Assembly (NCBI RefSeq): GCF_017353515.1
Contig: NZ_JAFMPY010000031.1
Span: 1 to 56,960 of the forward strand
Length of the DNA stretch: 56,960 nt
Direction: 5' to 3'
Source of the DNA: Jiella sonneratiae
GTDB taxonomy: Bacteria > Pseudomonadota > Alphaproteobacteria > Rhizobiales > Rhizobiaceae
The notes under the pieces: generated by a model
What the model saw: the letters and a program-made list of their open reading frames with translations, nothing else
Database searches by the model: none
What the model was told of the DNA's origin: nothing
Program-made: the position numbers and the translations under genes
Part shown: piece after piece, positions 43,688 to 51,995 of the stretch
Numbering within the stretch: position 1 is the first letter of the stretch
Layout: every line of letters begins with the position of its first letter

Positions 43688-45751
43688 ATGGACATGAGCA
43701 TGCTCGACGCGGCGACGACGGCGCTGCTGACGATACTCGATCCGTCGCGGTTGCTGCTTTTGGCCGTCGGTGTCGTCATGGGGCTGTCGCTCGGCGTCTT
43801 GCCCGGCATCGGCGGCCTCGCCGCGACCGCGCTGCTTCTGCCGTTCACGTTCACCATGGATCCGCATGCCGCCTTCGCGCTGCTGCTCGGCCTCGGCGCC
43901 GCGACGGCGACCGGCGATCCCATCCCGGCCATCCTGTTCGGCGTGCCGGGCGGCGCGGGCTCGGCCGCGACGGTTCTCGACGGCTACCCGATGGCCAAGC
44001 GCGGCGAGGCCGGGCGGGCGCTCAGCGCCGCCTACATGTCCTCGATGATCGGCGGCGTCTTCGGCGCCATGTTGATGGGGCTGACGCTGCCGCTGCTGCG
44101 GCCGCTGATGCTGTTCATCGGCTCGCCGGAACTTTTGGCATTCTCCTGTCTCGGCCTGTCGATGGTCGCGGTCCTGTCGGGCAACGCGCCGCTGCGCGGG
44201 CTGACCGCGGCAGGGCTCGGCCTGATGATCTCGATGATCGGCGCCGATCCGCAGACCGGGACGCTGCGATGGACGATGGGCAGCCTCTATCTCTGGGAAG
44301 GCCTGCCGCTGATTCCCGCGATCCTCGGTCTCTTCGCCATTCCGGAACTCGCCGATCTCGCGATTTCCCGCACCTCGATCGCCGGCGGCGCCCCTTTCGA
44401 CGCCAAGGCCGGCATGCGCGAGGGCGCGATGGACTGCTTCCGGAATTTCTGGCTGGTCGTGCGCTGCAGCTGGATCGGATCGACGCTCGGGGCGGTGCCG
44501 GGGATCGGCGGCTCGGTGATCGACTGGGTCGCCTACGGCCATGCGCTGCGCACCGAGAAGGGCGCGGAGCAGACCTTCGGTTCGGGCGACGTGCGCGGCG
44601 TCATCGCCTCGGAAGCCTCCAACAACTCGCGCGAGGGCGGCGCGCTGGTGCCCACCGTCGCCTTCGGCATTCCCGGCAGCGCCGGCATGGCGATCCTCCT
44701 CGGCGCGTTCCTGATGCACGGCCTGGTGCCGGGGCCCGACATGCTGTCGGTCAATCTCAGCGTCACCTATTCGATGGTCTGGAGCATCGCGATCGCCAAC
44801 ATCCTCGGCGCCGGCATCTGCTATCTCCTCAGCGGCCAGTTCGCCAAGCTCGCGCAGCTGCGCTACACCCTGATCCTGCCGAGCGTCCTCAGCATCATCT
44901 TCATCGGCGCCTTCCAGGGGTCGCAGCAGTGGGGCGACCTCTACACGATGATGATCTTCGGCCTCGTCGGCTGGACGATGAAGATGCTGAAATGGCCGCG
45001 CCCGCCGCTCATTCTCGGCCTCGTCCTCGGCGCGTCGGTGGAGCGCTACCTCTTCATCTCGATCGAGCGCTACGGCATCGAATGGTTTAGCCGCCCGATC
45101 GTGCTCGTGCTCTTCGGCTTCGCCGCCCTCGGCCTGCTCCGGCCGCTGATCCGCGACGCCAGGGCGCACGGCAGCTGGCGGAACATGCTGGCCGACTACG
45201 GTCGCCCGGCATTCCGCGCGACGGATCTCTTCAACCTCCTGTTCATCGCCGTGCTGGTCTTGATGCTCTACGAGGCGGCCGGCTGGAACTTCAAAGCCAA
45301 GATCATCCCGATGGTGGTCGGCATCTCGGCGCTGATCTTCGCGGTGCTCAGCCTGGTCAATCAGGTCTGCCGCCGGCTGGAACGGGAGCGGCGGCACGGC
45401 CTCGCCGACGACGCGAAGGCGAACGTCTCCCGCAAGATCCACATGGATCTCGCCTCTGACACGGCGCATCTCACCAGGAAGCAGGTCTTCACCCGTGCGG
45501 CGAGCTTCTTCGGCTGGCTCACCGGCTTCCTGGTCTCGATGTCGATCATCGGCCTCGTCCCGACGGTGCCGCTGTTCATCGCCGGCTACATGCGCACCGA
45601 AGCGCGCGAACCCTGGCGGATCGTGCTGCCGATGGCGATCGGCATGACCGTCTTCATCGCCGCACTCTTCAACTACTTCCTGCCGATGGCCTGGCCCCCG
45701 ACCTTCCTGGGGCACTGGTTCCCGGCGCTGAAGGTCATCCCGTCGGTGTGA
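43688..45751 (+). CDS. TctA-TctB fusion permease
   Basis: A 687-residue membrane protein. Residues 1 to about 490 are a full TctA permease (GVLPGIGGLAATALLLPFTF, FGVPGGAGSAATVLDGYPMA, VPGIGGSVIDWVAYGHA). From about 510 to the end (ATDLFNLLFIAVLVLMLYEA, IIPMVVGISALIFAVLSLV, then two further helical hairpins) the sequence matches the four-helix TctB plan. No separate tctB exists in this operon, which supports a functional fusion. It lies 157 bp after tctC and ends before a strong terminator. It imports the substrate captured by the upstream TctC protein. Confidence 0.85.
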   Translation: MDMSMLDAATTALLTILDPSRLLLLAVGVVMGLSLGVLPGIGGLAATALLLPFTFTMDPHAAFALLLGLGAATATGDPIPAILFGVPGGAGSAATVLDGYPMAKRGEAGRALSAAYMSSMIGGVFGAMLMGLTLPLLRPLMLFIGSPELLAFSCLGLSMVAVLSGNAPLRGLTAAGLGLMISMIGADPQTGTLRWTMGSLYLWEGLPLIPAILGLFAIPELADLAISRTSIAGGAPFDAKAGMREGAMDCFRNFWLVVRCSWIGSTLGAVPGIGGSVIDWVAYGHALRTEKGAEQTFGSGDVRGVIASEASNNSREGGALVPTVAFGIPGSAGMAILLGAFLMHGLVPGPDMLSVNLSVTYSMVWSIAIANILGAGICYLLSGQFAKLAQLRYTLILPSVLSIIFIGAFQGSQQWGDLYTMMIFGLVGWTMKMLKWPRPPLILGLVLGASVERYLFISIERYGIEWFSRPIVLVLFGFAALGLLRPLIRDARAHGSWRNMLADYGRPAFRATDLFNLLFIAVLVLMLYEAAGWNFKAKIIPMVVGISALIFAVLSLVNQVCRRLERERRHGLADDAKANVSRKIHMDLASDTAHLTRKQVFTRAASFFGWLTGFLVSMSIIGLVPTVPLFIAGYMRTEAREPWRIVLPMAIGMTVFIAALFNYFLPMAWPPTFLGHWFPALKVIPSV

Positions 45752-45805
45752 GCCGGCGGGACCCTCGGCGGCGGTGGCCGCCGCCGAGGCCGGAGATCAA
45801 AATCG

Positions 45806-45845
45806 AAAGCCGCCCTTCCGGACCGGGAGGGCGGCTTTTCTCTTT
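45806..45845 (+). terminator. Strong intrinsic terminator of the catabolic operon
   Basis: AAAGCCGCCCT (45806-45816) pairs perfectly with AGGGCGGCTTT (45828-45838). Two or three more pairs can form inside, and TTTTCTCTTTT follows on the plus strand. It ends the rightward operon 55 bases after the permease stop. Confidence 0.9.
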
Positions 45846-45961
45846 TCATGACATGGAAAGGCCGGGCCGGGCGATGTGCCTCGGCCCGGCCGAGCGGGAG
45901 ACGGAGGTCGAATAGGGCCGGGGAAGTGCCGGGAAAGGGGAAGCGGGGAGCCCCCGCGTCC

Positions 45962-46007
45962 GAGCCGGCGGGCGGGCCGGTCGGCCGGCCGGCCCGCCCG
46001 CCGGTTC
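45962..46007. other. Long GC hairpin after the TRAP/HD operon
   Basis: A 16-bp perfect inverted repeat (45965-45980 with 45989-46004), extendable by three more pairs including one G-T, around an 8-base loop. It abuts the stop codon of the HD-domain gene on the minus strand. No T-run follows, so it may be an RNA-stabilising or Rho-assisted 3' end. Confidence 0.7.
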
Positions 46008-46659
46008 AGGCGGTCTTGTTCGGCGCGGTCCAGTCGTCGGTCTCTGCGAGCATCGCGCCGGCTTCCGCGACCATCCAGAAGGTATGGTCGGCCCAGCGCA
46101 GGATGGTGTTCTCGAGGCTGCGAGTCAGAAGCTCGCCTTCCGCCGAGTGGGCGGCGGCCATGTGGGCGACCTCCTCCGGCAGGCCGGCGGTCAGGCAGAT
46201 GTGGATGCCGTAGCCCGGGTGGCGCATCGACGGATAGCCGCTCTTGCGCGGGTTCGCCTTCCAGCGGGCGATGTTGTCCGGATCGAACTCCCAGACCTTG
46301 CCGATGTCGTGGCAGAGCGCGCCGGCGATCAGCAGATCCCGGTCGTAGACGAAGTCCGGAAACAGCGTATCCATCTCCTCGGCGATCTTCAGCGCCATCC
46401 GCGCCACCGAGCGGATGTGGTCGGCCTGGGTACCGTGGCGCAGCGGCAGGCCGTCGTAGTTGCCGGACGGCTTCATATCGCCGATCCGGGCGAAGCCCGC
46501 CGAGGCGACGGCCGCGGCCCAGGCGTCAAGCACCTTGGCGCGAAGCGCCGCGTCGCCGATCCAGGCGATCTCGGGCATCTCGTCCAGGATGGCGGCGCGC
46601 ATCGTATCGTCGACGGCGATGTCCCTGTCGCGCAGGCGGAGGACGGTGGTGCCGGTCAT
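46006..46659 (-). CDS. HD-domain metal-dependent phosphohydrolase
   Basis: A 217-residue HD-superfamily protein with metal-binding histidines in QADHIRSVARMA, GALCHDIGKVWEF (the HD doublet), MRHPGYGIHI and AAAHSAEGE, so a complete site is likely. No regulatory domain is attached. It is the last gene of the TRAP operon, 18 bp after dctM, and probably hydrolyses a phosphorylated or otherwise activated metabolite linked to the imported compound. The substrate is unknown; nucleotidase activity is the family default. Confidence 0.87.
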   Translation of the reverse strand: MTGTTVLRLRDRDIAVDDTMRAAILDEMPEIAWIGDAALRAKVLDAWAAAVASAGFARIGDMKPSGNYDGLPLRHGTQADHIRSVARMALKIAEEMDTLFPDFVYDRDLLIAGALCHDIGKVWEFDPDNIARWKANPRKSGYPSMRHPGYGIHICLTAGLPEEVAHMAAAHSAEGELLTRSLENTILRWADHTFWMVAEAGAMLAETDDWTAPNKTA

Positions 46660-46677
46660 GGCGAAGCTCCTGTCTTG

Positions 46678-47964
46678 TTAGTCGCTCAGCGCCGAAGGCA
46701 GCCAAAGCGCGATCTGCGGGAAGACGAGTAGAAGGCCGATCATCGCGATCAGGCAGAGCACGAAGGGGGCGACGCCGATCATCACGTCGTCGATCGTCCC
46801 GCGCCGGCGCACGCCCTGCACCACGAAGAGGTTCATGCCGATCGGCGGCGTCACCAGCGCCGTCTCGCACAGAAGCACGATCAGGATGCCGAACCAGACC
46901 GGGTCGAAACCGGCGTCCTTGACCAGCGGCGCGATGATCGGAACCGTGACGATCATCATCGCCAGCGGGTCCATGAACATGCCGAGGACGAGGTAGAGCG
47001 CGATCACCGAGAGGATCAGGCCGGTGGGGCCGAGATCCATGCCGGCGATCGCCCCGTTCATCGCCGAGATCAGGCCGAGCGCCGCGAGCACGAAGTTCAG
47101 GAACCAGGCCGTCATGACGATCAGCATGATCATGCCCGTCGAGCGCATCGTGCCGTCGAGGGCGGCGAGGATCATCGGCACCGTCAGCCGCCGGTGCAGC
47201 GCCGCGAGGACGAGCGCCGCGACGACGCCGAGCGAGGCGCTTTCCGTCGGGGTCGCGATGCCGGCATAGATCGAGCCGATGACGATGACGAAGATGGCGA
47301 AGGGCGGCAGGAGGCCCCAGAGGCTGCGCCAGCGCTCGCCCCAGTCGACCGCGATGCGATGGCCGCCGATCGCGGGCCTGAGGAGGCAGACGAGGAGGAT
47401 CGTCAGGGAGAAACCGGTTCCGAGCACGAGGCCCGGCAGGAAGCCGGCGAGATAGAGCTTGGGGACCGAGGTCTCGGTGAGCCAGCCGAAGATGATGAGG
47501 TTGATCGACGGGGGGATGAGGATGCCCAGCGTGCCGCCGGCGGCGATCGACCCGAAGAACAGCCTCTCGCCGTAGCCGTAGCGCTCGACCATCGGCGCGC
47601 CGACGACGCTGATCGTCGCGGCCGTGGCGACGCTGGAGCCGGAGGTGGCGGCGAACGCCATGCTGGCACCGATATTGGCGTGCATCAGCCCGCCCGGCAG
47701 CCAGGAGAGCCATCGGCTCATCGCGTCGTAGAGCCGGTCGGCGATGCCGGAGCGGAGCAGGATCTCGCCGAGCAGGATGAACAGCGGCACGCTGACGAGG
47801 AGGGCGTTGGAGGAGGAGACCCAGCCGAGTTCGCCCATCGCCAGGCGCAGGTCGACCGGCGAGAAGATCTGGTCGAGCCCCAGCCCGAGCAGCGCCAGCG
47901 CGGCGGCGACGGGCAGCCCGATCGCCAGGAACAGGAACAGGAGGCCGATGGCGACGGGGATCAT
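46678..47964 (-). CDS. dctM: TRAP transporter large permease DctM
   Basis: A 428-residue membrane protein with about 12 helices. Family segments include the N-terminal IGLPVAAALALLGLG, FAATSGSSVATAATISVVGAPM, GTLGILIPPSINLIIFG and ALVTPPIGMNLFVVQGV. It forms the ion-coupled channel of a TRAP importer with the DctQ encoded upstream; their genes overlap by 4 bases. ATG 47964 was chosen over a longer frame by homology and that overlap. Confidence 0.95.
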   Translation of the reverse strand: MIPVAIGLLFLFLAIGLPVAAALALLGLGLDQIFSPVDLRLAMGELGWVSSSNALLVSVPLFILLGEILLRSGIADRLYDAMSRWLSWLPGGLMHANIGASMAFAATSGSSVATAATISVVGAPMVERYGYGERLFFGSIAAGGTLGILIPPSINLIIFGWLTETSVPKLYLAGFLPGLVLGTGFSLTILLVCLLRPAIGGHRIAVDWGERWRSLWGLLPPFAIFVIVIGSIYAGIATPTESASLGVVAALVLAALHRRLTVPMILAALDGTMRSTGMIMLIVMTAWFLNFVLAALGLISAMNGAIAGMDLGPTGLILSVIALYLVLGMFMDPLAMMIVTVPIIAPLVKDAGFDPVWFGILIVLLCETALVTPPIGMNLFVVQGVRRRGTIDDVMIGVAPFVLCLIAMIGLLLVFPQIALWLPSALSD

Positions 47965-48545
47965 GACTCGGCTTCCATCCTGCTGCGCGCGTCGAGCGCG
48001 GCCTCGCTCGCCTCGTCCTCGGCGCTCGGCGGCGCGGCGATGCGGGTGACCTCGGCGAGATCCCGGCGCAGCAGGGCGGCCGCGGCCGTCGCCGTCCGGT
48101 AGGCGGCGATGAAGGTGAACCACCCGATACCCGCGACCCACAGCCCCTGCGGGACGGCGAGCGGGGTAGCCAGGGTGGTGTTCGAGTGGGTGTCGAGGGC
48201 AAGCGTCGTCGCGAACGTCGTCCAGGCCGCCAGCGTCAAAAGGAAGCCGACGACCGCGAGGCTCGCCATGGCGAGGACGTCGAAGAAGGCGCGGGGCAGG
48301 GGCGGCAGGCGCTGGCTGACGACGTCGACCCGGACATGGGCGCGCTCGAAGACGACGTGGGCGAAGGACCAGGCGGCGCCGACCGCCAGCGCGTAGGAGG
48401 AGAGCTCCGTGCCGACGCTGAAGATGACGAGCCGCGACATTCTCAGCGACACCTCGACGGCGACGAGGAGGGCCGCGGCGAGGAGCATTCCGCCCCCCAG
48501 CCGCGACATGACGAGCGAAATTTGCCGCAGCGTCGTCTCAAGCAT
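47961..48545 (-). CDS. dctQ: TRAP transporter small permease DctQ
   Basis: A 194-residue, four-helix small TRAP subunit. It contains FSVGTELSSYALAVGAAWSFAHVVFERAHVRVDVV, the typical DctQ region between helices 2 and 3, and a charged C-terminal tail of about 35 residues. The gene starts 6 bp after the dctP stop and overlaps dctM by 4 bases. Confidence 0.93.
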   Translation of the reverse strand: MLETTLRQISLVMSRLGGGMLLAAALLVAVEVSLRMSRLVIFSVGTELSSYALAVGAAWSFAHVVFERAHVRVDVVSQRLPPLPRAFFDVLAMASLAVVGFLLTLAAWTTFATTLALDTHSNTTLATPLAVPQGLWVAGIGWFTFIAAYRTATAAAALLRRDLAEVTRIAAPPSAEDEASEAALDARSRMEAES

Positions 48546-48551
48546 CGCCGC

Positions 48552-49613
48552 TTACTCGACCGGGGCGTCGACGCCGAGCAGCGTGCCCACCTTGGCGTTC
48601 CAGTCCTTGGCGCAGTCCGCGCCGCAGCGCGACGCCCAGCCCTTGAGGACCCCCTCCACCAGCTTCTTGGCCAGCGCCTGGTCGGCGTCGGAAAGCTCGA
48701 CCAGCGTCATCTTCTTGTCGGCCGGGATGCCGTTCTTGCACTCGCCCATGCCGGTGTTGCAGTTGATGCCGTCCTGGATGTCGGCGGCCGCCTGCTTCCA
48801 TTGACGGTCCTCCATCTTGGCGAACTCGTCGGTGAGGAACGCCTGCACCTTCGGATCGAGGCGGTTCCAGTTGGCGAGGTTGGCGGCGAAGAAGGTCGTC
48901 GCCCAGCCCATCGGCACCTTCACCAGCGAATCCGTCACTTCCCACCAGCGGGCGGTGTTGCCGGCGGAGGTGGCGGTGACGGCGCAGTCGGCGACGCCGC
49001 GCTGCATCGCCGGCACGACTTCCGCGAAGGGAATGTTGACGGCAGCCGCCCCGGCGGCCTCGACGAGGTCGGACATGCCGCGGTTGTAGGTCCTGACCTT
49101 CTTGCCCTTCAGGTCGGCGAGGCCTTTGATGTCGCCCTTGCAGTAGATCACCTGCAGGGCGATCGGCGACATCGACAGCAGCTTCACCTTGAACTTGTCT
49201 TCGAGGATCTTCGCCAGCGTCGGACGGTAGGCGTCGGCGACCTTGCGCTGCATGTCGATGTCCGCCGTCAGGCCCGGCAGGTCGAGCGCGTCGAAATGCG
49301 CGTCCTCGCCGGCCATGTAGCTGAGCGTGCCCTCGGAGATGTCGAACATGCCGAGCTGCAGCAGGCGGAGCACCTCCGGCCCCTGCAGGCCCAGGTCGTC
49401 GAGCGAGCCGAAGGTGGTGGTGACCGCGCCGTTGGAATCCTCGGTGATCTGCTTGGTGAAGAACGGCTCCTGGATGAACTTGAACATGTTCTGGGTGCGG
49501 TTGCCGCCCGACACCTTCAGATTCACGTCGGGCAGGTCCTGAGCGGACACGGCTCCCGCAGACAAAGCGATCGCGACCGCGGCCAGAAGGCCGCCGAGCA
49601 TGGACCTCGACAT
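48552..49613 (-). CDS. dctP: TRAP solute-binding protein DctP, cysteine-rich
   Basis: A periplasmic binding protein of 353 residues with signal peptide cleavage near VSA|QDLP (residue 25). It keeps the DctP pattern (VIYCKGDIKGLADLKGKKVRTYNRG, AMQRGVADCAVTATSAGN, with the conserved Arg that clamps the carboxylate in KVRTYNRG). It has an unusual set of cysteines, including four to five in the C-terminal region (INCNTGMGECKNG, RCGADCAKD), so disulphides are likely. First gene of the leftward TRAP operon, divergent from a LysR regulator. Confidence 0.93.
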   Translation of the reverse strand: MSRSMLGGLLAAVAIALSAGAVSAQDLPDVNLKVSGGNRTQNMFKFIQEPFFTKQITEDSNGAVTTTFGSLDDLGLQGPEVLRLLQLGMFDISEGTLSYMAGEDAHFDALDLPGLTADIDMQRKVADAYRPTLAKILEDKFKVKLLSMSPIALQVIYCKGDIKGLADLKGKKVRTYNRGMSDLVEAAGAAAVNIPFAEVVPAMQRGVADCAVTATSAGNTARWWEVTDSLVKVPMGWATTFFAANLANWNRLDPKVQAFLTDEFAKMEDRQWKQAAADIQDGINCNTGMGECKNGIPADKKMTLVELSDADQALAKKLVEGVLKGWASRCGADCAKDWNAKVGTLLGVDAPVE

Positions 49614-49724
49614 GATATTCCTCCCATGGTGCGCCGCCGGGAAGCGGGCGCGGATTGGTTCGCCGACCGGCTATCCGGTCGGAGGCCGGTCCTCCCCGAC
49701 GGATGGCACGCTATTCTCTTTGAA

Positions 49725-49750
49725 TAATCTGAGCAAATTTGATTATCTGA
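49725..49750. promoter_or_regulatory. Direct repeats and promoter-like DNA between dctP and lysR
   Basis: TAATCTGA (49725-49732) and TTATCTGA (49743-49750) repeat at 18 bp, around the palindrome CAAATTTG (49734-49741), in an AT-rich island of otherwise GC-rich DNA. On the plus strand TTGAAT (49720-49725) and TTATCT (49743-49748) are 17 bp apart and could drive the lysR gene. A LysR protein probably binds here and controls both directions. Confidence 0.45.
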
Positions 49751-49776
49751 GGGGGATTGATTGGGAATTTCTAAGA

Positions 49777-50679
49777 ATGAGGATCACCCTCGCGCAGATC
49801 GAGGCCTTCCACAGCGTCGCCCGGCTCGGCACGGTGCACGAGGCGTCGCGGCAGTTGAACCTCGCCCAGCCGACCGTGTCGCTGCGGCTGCGGGATCTCG
49901 AACAGGCGCTCGGCCTGCAGCTTTTCGAGAGGAAGGGACGTGGACTGCAACTGACCCAGGAGGGTCGGGAGATGGTGGAGCACGCCCAGGCGATCCTCGG
50001 CGAGATCGGCAAGCTGAAGGGGCGCGTCGACCATCAGGAGATCGGCGGGCTGGTGCGGCTGGGGGTGTCGGAATCCTTCGCCGTCAGCGGGCTGCCGGCA
50101 TTGCTCAAGCTCGCCTCGCAGGAATATCCGGCCCTGCGCGTCGAACTGGTCATCGGACCGAGCCCCGACCTCGTGGCGGACCTCGCCGACCACCGGCTCG
50201 ATCTCGCCATCGCCATCAATCCGGCCGACGATCCGCGCCTCCAGATCGTCCCCTTCGGCGTCCAGCCGGCGACGTGGGTCGCCGCTCCGGCCCTGAACCT
50301 TCCCGCGCTCGTGCGACCGGCGGACCTGCTGCACCATACCGTGCTCGTCAGCCCCAGCCCGTCGCCGAACTGGCGCCAGACGATGTCCTGGTTCGGCGCG
50401 GCCGGGCTCGAGCCGCTGCATCTGTCGAAGTGCCACACCGTGCCGAGCGTGATCGCGCATCTGGTCGAGGCCGGCCTCGGCGTCGCAATCCTGCCGTCGC
50501 GCCTGATCGAGGCGTCCGTCCGGATGGGAACGCTGATCGCGCTCGAAAGCCGACCGCAGATCGAGAAGTCCTTCCTCTGCGCCGTGCGCCGGGCCGACGA
50601 CCGCGATCTCGGCTTGGATGCGCTGATCGCCGTCACGCGGCGGGTCCTTGCCGACCTCGATCTGCTCGAGACGAACTGA
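49777..50679 (+). CDS. LysR-family transcriptional regulator
   Basis: A normal-length (300 residues) LysR regulator. HTH at about residues 5-62 (GTVHEASRQLNLAQPTVSLRLRDLEQALGLQLFER), effector domain from about 90 onward with VRLGVSESFAVSGLPALL. ATG 49777 is set by homology although no clear ribosome binding site precedes it. It is divergent from the dctP-dctQ-dctM-HD operon and 121 bp upstream of a dehydratase/TRAP set on its own strand, so it may regulate both. Confidence 0.94.
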   Translation: MRITLAQIEAFHSVARLGTVHEASRQLNLAQPTVSLRLRDLEQALGLQLFERKGRGLQLTQEGREMVEHAQAILGEIGKLKGRVDHQEIGGLVRLGVSESFAVSGLPALLKLASQEYPALRVELVIGPSPDLVADLADHRLDLAIAINPADDPRLQIVPFGVQPATWVAAPALNLPALVRPADLLHHTVLVSPSPSPNWRQTMSWFGAAGLEPLHLSKCHTVPSVIAHLVEAGLGVAILPSRLIEASVRMGTLIALESRPQIEKSFLCAVRRADDRDLGLDALIAVTRRVLADLDLLETN

Positions 50680-50800
50680 TTGCCCGAAGGCTGCGCAATG
50701 CTATCGATTTGAATTTCCGATCGAAACTCGCTCGAAATCCCAATTAGTCGCGCAAGACGCAATGATTTAGTCTCCACCCGATCCACCTTGGGAAAGCTTC

Positions 50801-51946
50801 GTGCCTGCCACCGACCGCATCGTCAGCATCGACGGCTTCGAGATCGCCTGCGACCTTCCGGAACCGGCCGGCAACGCGCTTCGCACCTTCACCCGGCGCA
50901 GCGCCCTGCTGGTCCGGCTGACGACGGCCGGCGGCCTCGTCGGCTGGGGCGAGACCTGGGCATTCGCGGCACCCGCGTCGGCCTTCATCCGCACCGTCCT
51001 GGCGCCGGCGGTGATCGGAGCCGACGTCACGGCGCCGCGTCGGCTCCATGCCGAGGCGATGCGCCGGGTCGTTCCGGACCGCCGCGGCCTCGCCGTCATG
51101 GCCGTCAGCGCCATCGACATCGCGGCATGGGACGCCTTCGCGCGCACCGCCGGTGAGCCGTTGTCGCGGGTGCTCGGGGGCGCGCTGCGCGACAGGCTGA
51201 CGCCTTATGCCAGCGGTCCGCTGCTGCCGCCGGACGGCGATCGCCATCGCGGGCTTGCCGCTGCCGTCGAAAGCTACGCCCGCCAGAACTACCGGGCGGT
51301 CAAGCTCAGGGTCGGCATCGGGCCGGCGGCCGACGAGGTGGCCATCCGCCGGGCGCGCGAGATCCTCGGTCCCGATCGCGATCTGATGATCGACCTCAAC
51401 GAAGCCTCCACCGTCCACGACGCGCTGACGCTCGCCCGCCGGATCGACGATCTCGACCTGCGCTGGATCGAGGAGCCGGTGAGGCACGACGACCTGCCGT
51501 CATATCGGGAACTGGCCGCAAGGTTGACGGTGCCGCTGGCGGGCGGCGAATCCTTCTGCGGCCTGCAGGCGTTCCGCGACCCCGTGGCCGAGCGGAGCCT
51601 GTCGATCCTCCAGCCGGACATCGCGCTGTGCGGCGGCATCACCGAGACGCTGAAGATCGCGGCGCTTGCCGAGGCGTCCGGTCTCGCGCTGATCCCGCAT
51701 GTCTGGGGGGCGGCGGTCAACGTGCTGGCGGCGATGCAGGTCGCGGCGGTCCTTCCGGACGCGCCGGGGCGGCCGCTGCCGCAGCTCGAATGCGACATGA
51801 GCCACAACCCGATGCGCGACGCGATCTTCGCGCCGCGTCCAGACCCCGACGGCACGCTCGCCGTGCCGGACGGGCCGGGGCTGGGGATCGAGATCGACAC
51901 GGAGCGTCTCGAGCCCTTCGTCACCGACCACTGGACGGTCGCCTGA
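50801..51946 (+). CDS. Enolase-superfamily (mandelate racemase-like) enzyme
   Basis: A 381-residue member of the mandelate racemase/muconate-lactonising enzyme group. N-terminal capping domain to about 115, then the barrel. The base motif on strand 2 is KLR (VKLRVG) rather than the common KxK. Metal ligands lie in LMIDLNEA, WIEEPV and LAGGES, and the Asp/His dyad in QPDIALCGG and IPHVWG. It probably dehydrates or epimerises a sugar acid or hydroxy acid imported by the adjacent TRAP system. Start is GTG 50801 with GGGAAAG upstream. It precedes dctP by about 50 bp. Confidence 0.9.
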   Translation: MPATDRIVSIDGFEIACDLPEPAGNALRTFTRRSALLVRLTTAGGLVGWGETWAFAAPASAFIRTVLAPAVIGADVTAPRRLHAEAMRRVVPDRRGLAVMAVSAIDIAAWDAFARTAGEPLSRVLGGALRDRLTPYASGPLLPPDGDRHRGLAAAVESYARQNYRAVKLRVGIGPAADEVAIRRAREILGPDRDLMIDLNEASTVHDALTLARRIDDLDLRWIEEPVRHDDLPSYRELAARLTVPLAGGESFCGLQAFRDPVAERSLSILQPDIALCGGITETLKIAALAEASGLALIPHVWGAAVNVLAAMQVAAVLPDAPGRPLPQLECDMSHNPMRDAIFAPRPDPDGTLAVPDGPGLGIEIDTERLEPFVTDHWTVA

Positions 51947-51995
51947 GCGCGGCCGGCCCAAAAGACAGACCGAACCACCACAGGGAGGAATGACA

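Noticed and set aside
43373-45715. 780-codon minus-strand frame opposite the TctAB fusion
   Set aside because: Charged low-complexity translation of a membrane-protein gene read backwards.
51990-51995. Alternative start ATG 51990 for the second dctP gene
   Set aside because: It is only one base from GGAGG; the ATG at 51996 has proper spacing.
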